This document shows positions 60,828-64,000 of a stretch of 64,000 nt of DNA, in pieces; position 1 is the stretch's first letter, and each line of letters starts with the position of its first letter. A program made the translations under genes and the position numbers. The notes below the pieces were generated by a model that made no database searches, had not been told where the DNA came from, and was given only the letters and a program-made list of their open reading frames with translations. The stretch spans positions 62,001-126,000 of the forward strand of contig JAEDCT010000001.1 of NCBI GenBank assembly GCA_016294035.1. Direction: 5' to 3'. Source of the stretch: Treponema sp. (GTDB lineage Bacteria > Spirochaetota > Spirochaetia > Treponematales > Treponemataceae).

Positions 60828-61811
60828 ATGAATTACTCAAACCAACATGAAAAAGAATTAAATGAACGCTGCATTGAAATGCTTCTAATTCTTAGAGAAG
60901 CCCCTGAACATCCTGATATAAAATACAACTCAAAATATTTTGAAAAATATTTTCATAAATCAAATGTTACGATTTTACGCGATGCAAGGATTTTAAAAGA
61001 TCATGAACTTATAGAAAGCAAGCATCATCAATATATTCTCAAAAAAGGATTTGATGATGAAATTTTAAGCAGTGATACAAAAAAACAGATTGTCTTAATT
61101 GCCGGAATCAAAGGACTTCTTCAGCAATACAAGGATACTCCCCTTTTTAAAAATATTGAAAAACTCTTCTACTTCATTGTTCCAAAAATCGCAAAATCCA
61201 GTGGACTTTTATCTTCTGCAAGAATTGCTGTTCCTCCACAGATGGAATTCAAAATCAATGAAGGTAACTGGAGTAAAATTCTTTTTGCCATGGAGCAAAA
61301 TAGAAAAATCAAAACCAGATATGCTGCTCCATATAAAAATTCTGGTATCCGAAGAACTCTTTGGCCATATCAGATTCTTCTAGACAACGGAACTGTATAT
61401 CTTTTTGCTCACCATGAAGAAAAAAATAAAGATTTGCTCTATGACTTCAATAAACTGGAAGGAATTACTATAACAAACGAAGAATTTGAACTCCCTGACG
61501 ACTACGATTTTACAAAAAGATGCAAAGGAGGTCGTCTGGGGGCTTTCTCAAGCGATAAAGTCGAAAATTATGAAATTGAAGTGACTGGATATGCAAGTTA
61601 CTGGATTAAAGACCATAAATGGGCAGATGACCAGACTTTTGAAGAGCTTGATGAAGAAGATGTAATTATCAGATTCTCTTCATGTCAGTTTGCAAAAGTA
61701 AAGGAATTAGTCCTGAGCCTGGGTTCTGGAGCAAAACCTCTTGCCCCAAAACGACTCGTAAATGAATGGAAAAAAGAAGTCACAGCTATGTATGAAAACA
61801 TGAACAGATAA
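60828..61811 (+). CDS. WYL-domain transcription regulator (BrxR/CapW layout)
   Basis: This 327-residue protein has an N-terminal winged helix-turn-helix (residues about 10-75, KSNVTILRDARILKDHELIE). A WYL domain follows at about 140-215 (FAMEQNRKIKTRYAAPYKNS, RTLWPYQILLDNGTVYLFAH). A C-terminal WCX domain is present (ENYEIEVTGYASYWIKDHKW). This is the layout of BrxR/CapW repressors, which sit next to phage-defence genes and bind palindromes. The start may be GTG at 60822 or ATG at 60828. No clear ribosome site is seen. Nine similar operator-like sites in this window and one before its own start suggest that it controls the island. Confidence 0.85.
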   Translation: MNYSNQHEKELNERCIEMLLILREAPEHPDIKYNSKYFEKYFHKSNVTILRDARILKDHELIESKHHQYILKKGFDDEILSSDTKKQIVLIAGIKGLLQQYKDTPLFKNIEKLFYFIVPKIAKSSGLLSSARIAVPPQMEFKINEGNWSKILFAMEQNRKIKTRYAAPYKNSGIRRTLWPYQILLDNGTVYLFAHHEEKNKDLLYDFNKLEGITITNEEFELPDDYDFTKRCKGGRLGAFSSDKVENYEIEVTGYASYWIKDHKWADDQTFEELDEEDVIIRFSSCQFAKVKELVLSLGSGAKPLAPKRLVNEWKKEVTAMYENMNR

Positions 61812-61820
61812 AAAATAATG

Positions 61821-61838
61821 GCTCCAGAATTCTGGAGC
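61821..61838. terminator. Palindrome after the WYL gene
   Basis: GCTCCAGAATTCTGGAGC is a perfect 18-base palindrome between the convergent WYL and zinc-finger genes. The following T-run is weak. Confidence 0.5.
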
Positions 61839-61846
61839 TCTTACAA

Positions 61847-62098
61847 TTACAATGCAGGACTATATTTCCCTTTATTAGACCCCTCTGGATGACGGCTGCA
61901 CAAGCTTGAAGTCAAAGATGCAATTGTCGTATATTGCTGTCCACAATATTTACATGTATATCTTGATTTTTCAGACCCCTCGTACAATACATGCTTTCCT
62001 TTGTTGCTTCCATTAGGATGACGACTACATAAACTTGATGTAAGAGAAGATACATTTAAGTATCTCTGTCCACAATAAACACAATAACAATTAGCCAT
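61847..62098 (-). CDS. Tandem zinc-finger protein
   Basis: This 83-residue protein is two copies of one unit: CVYCGQRYLNVSSLTSSLCS with RHPNGSNKGKH, and CKYCGQQYTTIASLTSSLCS with RHPEGSNKGKY. Each has CxxC and CxxH, so each probably binds one zinc. A linker (LYEGSEKSRYT) joins them. This small finger is found in several gut bacteria as far as I recall, with unknown role. Operator g lies 49-65 bases before its ATG. Confidence 0.8.
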   Translation of the reverse strand: MANCYCVYCGQRYLNVSSLTSSLCSRHPNGSNKGKHVLYEGSEKSRYTCKYCGQQYTTIASLTSSLCSRHPEGSNKGKYSPAL

Positions 62099-62141
62099 AT
62101 TTTTCTCCTCGTTAGCTAGATATGCTAAAAGGATACTATGG

Positions 62142-62513
62142 TCATCCTATCAAATTACGATAGCACACACCAAAAATTTTACATTTTTTAAGAAAATAGT
62201 CTTTTATATATAATTTCAACACTTCATCCATCTTTTCCGATTCAACCTTATCCACCAAAACAGGATTTCTTCTGGCATAAGTGAAGCTGCTCATATTTCT
62301 TACTGAAACATAACCTTCTACAGTTTCACCCTTAACATGAACAGCTCCGTCGGATTCAGAGTCTAGAACTGCACCAATAAAACATGCATTCTGGGAATTA
62401 TCCTTATTCTTCGACAAAACCAGGATGTTCTTACCACTTAAAGAAACAATGTCTCCGCGTTCAGGATAGAAGAATCCATCGACAGATTCATCTGCAGAAA
62501 CCTTACACCTCAA
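62142..62513 (-). CDS. Possible PemK/MazF-like protein
   Basis: This 123-residue protein has GDIVSLSGKNILVLSKNKDN and IGAVLDSESDGAVHVKGETV, then YVSVRNMSSFTYARRN. The pattern (GDIV, LVLS, HV, then R) resembles the MazF/PemK beta-barrel. The catalytic residues cannot be verified. The start is TTG at 62513, overlapping the end of vapC, with no good ribosome site. It may be coupled to vapBC. Confidence 0.45.
   Translation of the reverse strand: MRCKVSADESVDGFFYPERGDIVSLSGKNILVLSKNKDNSQNACFIGAVLDSESDGAVHVKGETVEGYVSVRNMSSFTYARRNPVLVDKVESEKMDEVLKLYIKDYFLKKCKIFGVCYRNLIG
62147..62163 (-). promoter_or_regulatory. WYL-type operator, site g
   Basis: CTATC-AAATTAC-GATAG, a perfect palindrome. It overlaps the last codons of the MazF-like gene and precedes the zinc-finger gene. 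Confidence 0.55.
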
Positions 62514-62904
62514 ACATCTTTAAATCAGCGACAGCTTTTGCCATGTTATAAAAATCAGAATCGTTGGCAAGGAGCATCACTTCATTATCTATGGCGGTCT
62601 GGACTATCAACAGATCGATTGTACTTCTTACGGTGATGCCTTTGTTTTTGCAGACCACCTTAAGCAGGGCCGCCTTTTCGTAGGAAGAATCGTCCTTCAA
62701 CGCATAAAAATGGAACTGCGACAAGTATTTTTTCAATATCTCATATTCCTTTGGAGACTTTGCACCCTGGAGGATTTCCATGTAGATAAAATTGTTGATT
62801 CCAATGGGATAATGATTTTCAATCAAGATATTGAGCGCATTGGAATACTCATCCTCAACATTTTTCAGATAACTTATGAGCACAGACGTATCTACGAGAA
62901 CCAT
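62503..62904 (-). CDS. vapC: VapC-type PIN-domain toxin
   Basis: This 133-residue ribonuclease toxin has the PIN acidic residues: VLVDTSVLISYL (Asp5), IYMEILQGA (Glu), STIDLLIVQTAID (Asp) and LANDSDFYNMA (Asp). VapC cleaves tRNA or rRNA loops and is held by VapB, encoded immediately upstream and overlapping by one base. Confidence 0.9.
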   Translation of the reverse strand: MVLVDTSVLISYLKNVEDEYSNALNILIENHYPIGINNFIYMEILQGAKSPKEYEILKKYLSQFHFYALKDDSSYEKAALLKVVCKNKGITVRSTIDLLIVQTAIDNEVMLLANDSDFYNMAKAVADLKMFEV

Positions 62905-63107
62905 TATTTTCCTTTCCTCATGGCCTTGTAATCGTAAGATTCATCAAAAAGATCCATGCCGCGGATGTCCTGAATTTCCTTTGTTTTTCTTACTTCAACA
63001 AATTCCCTTAAGGCCGCCTCTATCAAATCTTTTTTTGTCTTTATGAACGGAACACACATAAAGGCCAATCTTACAAGCTCGTCATTAAGAACAATATTCG
63101 TACGCAT
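62904..63107 (-). CDS. vapB: VapB-type antitoxin
   Basis: This 67-residue protein starts at ATG 63107, preceded by AGAGGTG. The longer frame from 63191 is rejected. MRTNIVLNDELVRLAF is a ribbon-helix-helix type start, and KTKKDLIEAALREFVEVRKT the following helix. The C-terminus wraps VapC. Three ATACACA direct repeats precede it, as a likely self-operator. Confidence 0.85.
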   Translation of the reverse strand: MRTNIVLNDELVRLAFMCVPFIKTKKDLIEAALREFVEVRKTKEIQDIRGMDLFDESYDYKAMRKGK

Positions 63108-63139
63108 ACACACCTCTTTATACACATTGTAATACACAT
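63106..63139 (-). promoter_or_regulatory. Direct repeats before vapB
   Basis: ATACACAC at 63106, ATACACAT at 63120 and at 63132. Spacing is 14 and 12. They cover the start and upstream region of vapB and fit an autoregulatory VapBC site. Confidence 0.45.
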
Positions 63140-63301
63140 TCATGTCAACTTCAATAATAAAAAAAGACGGCATCACAAAAGACACCGGCATCTATGATTT
63201 TTACCGCAGCACATGCTGTTGGACACGAAATTGATTTATCATGGGGCGAAAGCCGGCGTGATATGGTGTTTTATGGGGCAGCCAGTGGAGTTGCCCATGG
63301 C

Positions 63302-63338
63302 AAAAAAAAGACGCATTGCCGAACGACAACGCGCCTTT
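63302..63338 (-). terminator. Terminator of the lipoprotein gene
   Basis: On the minus strand GCGTTG pairs with CAATGC in a longer imperfect stem and runs into eight T. Confidence 0.7.
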
Positions 63339-63358
63339 TGATCTTTCAGACGGGAAAA

Positions 63359-63700
63359 TTATTTTACGATTGACCAGTGAAATGGATATCCATCAAGTTC
63401 AATTGTAAGAACACCGTCTTCTACTGATGCCTTGTAAATCTCCATTCTGTCAGAGAACGTTTTTCCACCATCTTTGCTTTCTTCATTGATAGTGATGTTA
63501 ACTTTACCATTCTTAGCGGCATTACCTGTGTAAGATCCCTTGGCTACATAGTCGTCATCAGTCCATGTTACAGTGTCGCCCTTGAATTCAAATGTTCCAA
63601 GCTTTCCCTTGTAAGTAGCATCCTGTCTACCACCGCAAGAAACCAATGCAACCATCATCACAGTCAATACTGTCAATGCGAAAAACTTAATCTTGTTCAT
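63359..63700 (-). CDS. Small lipoprotein
   Basis: This 113-residue protein has a signal with lipobox ALVSCGG, so Cys22 is likely lipidated. The mature part is a beta-rich fold: GKLGTFEFKGDTVTWTDDDY then KGSYTGNAAKNGKVNITINE. It is similar to lipocalin-like small lipoproteins common in treponemes, with no known ligand. AAGGAG lies before the ATG. Confidence 0.8.
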   Translation of the reverse strand: MNKIKFFALTVLTVMMVALVSCGGRQDATYKGKLGTFEFKGDTVTWTDDDYVAKGSYTGNAAKNGKVNITINEESKDGGKTFSDRMEIYKASVEDGVLTIELDGYPFHWSIVK

Positions 63701-63868
63701 AAGAACTCCTTAAAAATTATTTTTAGTAATTATAATCAACGGCAGAATAAAAAAAAGAGTTAACCACCCTAAAAAAAACGGGATTTTTTCCCGACTATAT
63801 TTTTGATTATACATTTACTTGAAATAAAAATTATCATATCATTATGCAAAATCCGGTACAATTACAAC

Positions 63869-64000
63869 ATGAAAAAGTTTCAGCTAAAAATTGAATACAT
63901 TCTTCTGATCATCTCACTGCTTAATTTCTGTTCTACAGTAAGTTTAAAAAGCATGTCGCAGAACAATTTCATCAATATGGAGAATGTACTTGAAAATATA
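63869..64000 (+). CDS. Start of an exported or membrane protein (3' end outside window)
   Basis: ATG at 63869 opens 44 codons to the window end. The product begins MKKFQLKIEYILLIISLLNF and CSTVSLKSMSQNNF, so it has a signal or first membrane helix. The family cannot be told from this part. The ribosome site is weak. Confidence 0.5.
   Translation, partial: MKKFQLKIEYILLIISLLNFCSTVSLKSMSQNNFINMENVLENI

Noticed and set aside
63194..63373. 59-codon plus-strand frame beginning MIFTAAHAVGHEIDL
   Set aside because: It runs through the terminator of the lipoprotein gene and has no ribosome site. It may contain a remnant but no family could be named.
1..64000. CRISPR arrays, rRNA genes and insertion sequences
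   Set aside because: No regular repeat-spacer pattern, no rRNA segment and no transposase with terminal repeats was seen.

Overview
The window is low in G+C and strongly suggests a spirochaete of the genus Treponema or a close relative. The support is two FlaB-type flagellins in tandem, a fliW-csrA pair next to flgK and flgL, a PilZ protein next to fliD, many TTG starts, a giant secreted protein, and several proteins of a spirochaetal type (NADase-type glycan-binding domain, SPOR, relaxed lipoboxes). Species cannot be named from this sequence alone.

Layout. Positions 1-7.8 kb hold surface or regulatory genes: a zinc-ribbon protein, a NADase-type glycan-binding membrane protein, an XRE regulator, a sigma-70 factor, a pseudo-nicotinamidase/PcfJ-like fusion, a FliG_C/MotA-like fusion, a Nim-like flavoprotein and an MGMT-family protein. 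Positions 7.8-26.9 kb form one long minus-strand operon. It encodes a secreted protein, a giant protein of about 4,220 residues, and a type II secretion pseudopilus set: GspG, three other pilin-like proteins, a GspL/M-like membrane protein, a lipoprotein and a prepilin peptidase. Positions 27-34.2 kb hold a SPOR protein with acidic repeats, tRNA-Met, ornithine carbamoyltransferase, an NrnA-type phosphoesterase, a sigma-like protein behind a clear sigma-54 promoter, and RdgB. Positions 34.3-46.6 kb are a flagellar block (flaB, flaB, flaG, fliD, PilZ protein, then tsaE and tsaB) facing flgN-flgK-flgL-fliW-csrA. Positions 46.8-50.8 kb hold five tRNAs, trigger factor, clpP and clpX.

Positions 51.3-63.2 kb are an accessory island. 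It contains a WYL-domain regulator of the BrxR/CapW layout, a PD-(D/E)XK nuclease-like protein, two EP/HPS-motif proteins, a metallophosphoesterase, a PcfJ-like protein, a tandem zinc-finger protein, broken FlhA-like (FHIPEP) genes, helicase remnants and a VapBC module. The main discovery candidate is here: nine copies of an operator-like sequence, CTATC-N7-GATAG with variants, lie in front of the gene groups of the island, including the WYL gene itself. I infer one WYL-controlled regulon. Several small genes in the island carry single frameshifts or in-frame stops, so it is partly decayed or the assembly has small errors there.

The window ends with a small lipoprotein gene and the first 44 codons of another plus-strand gene.
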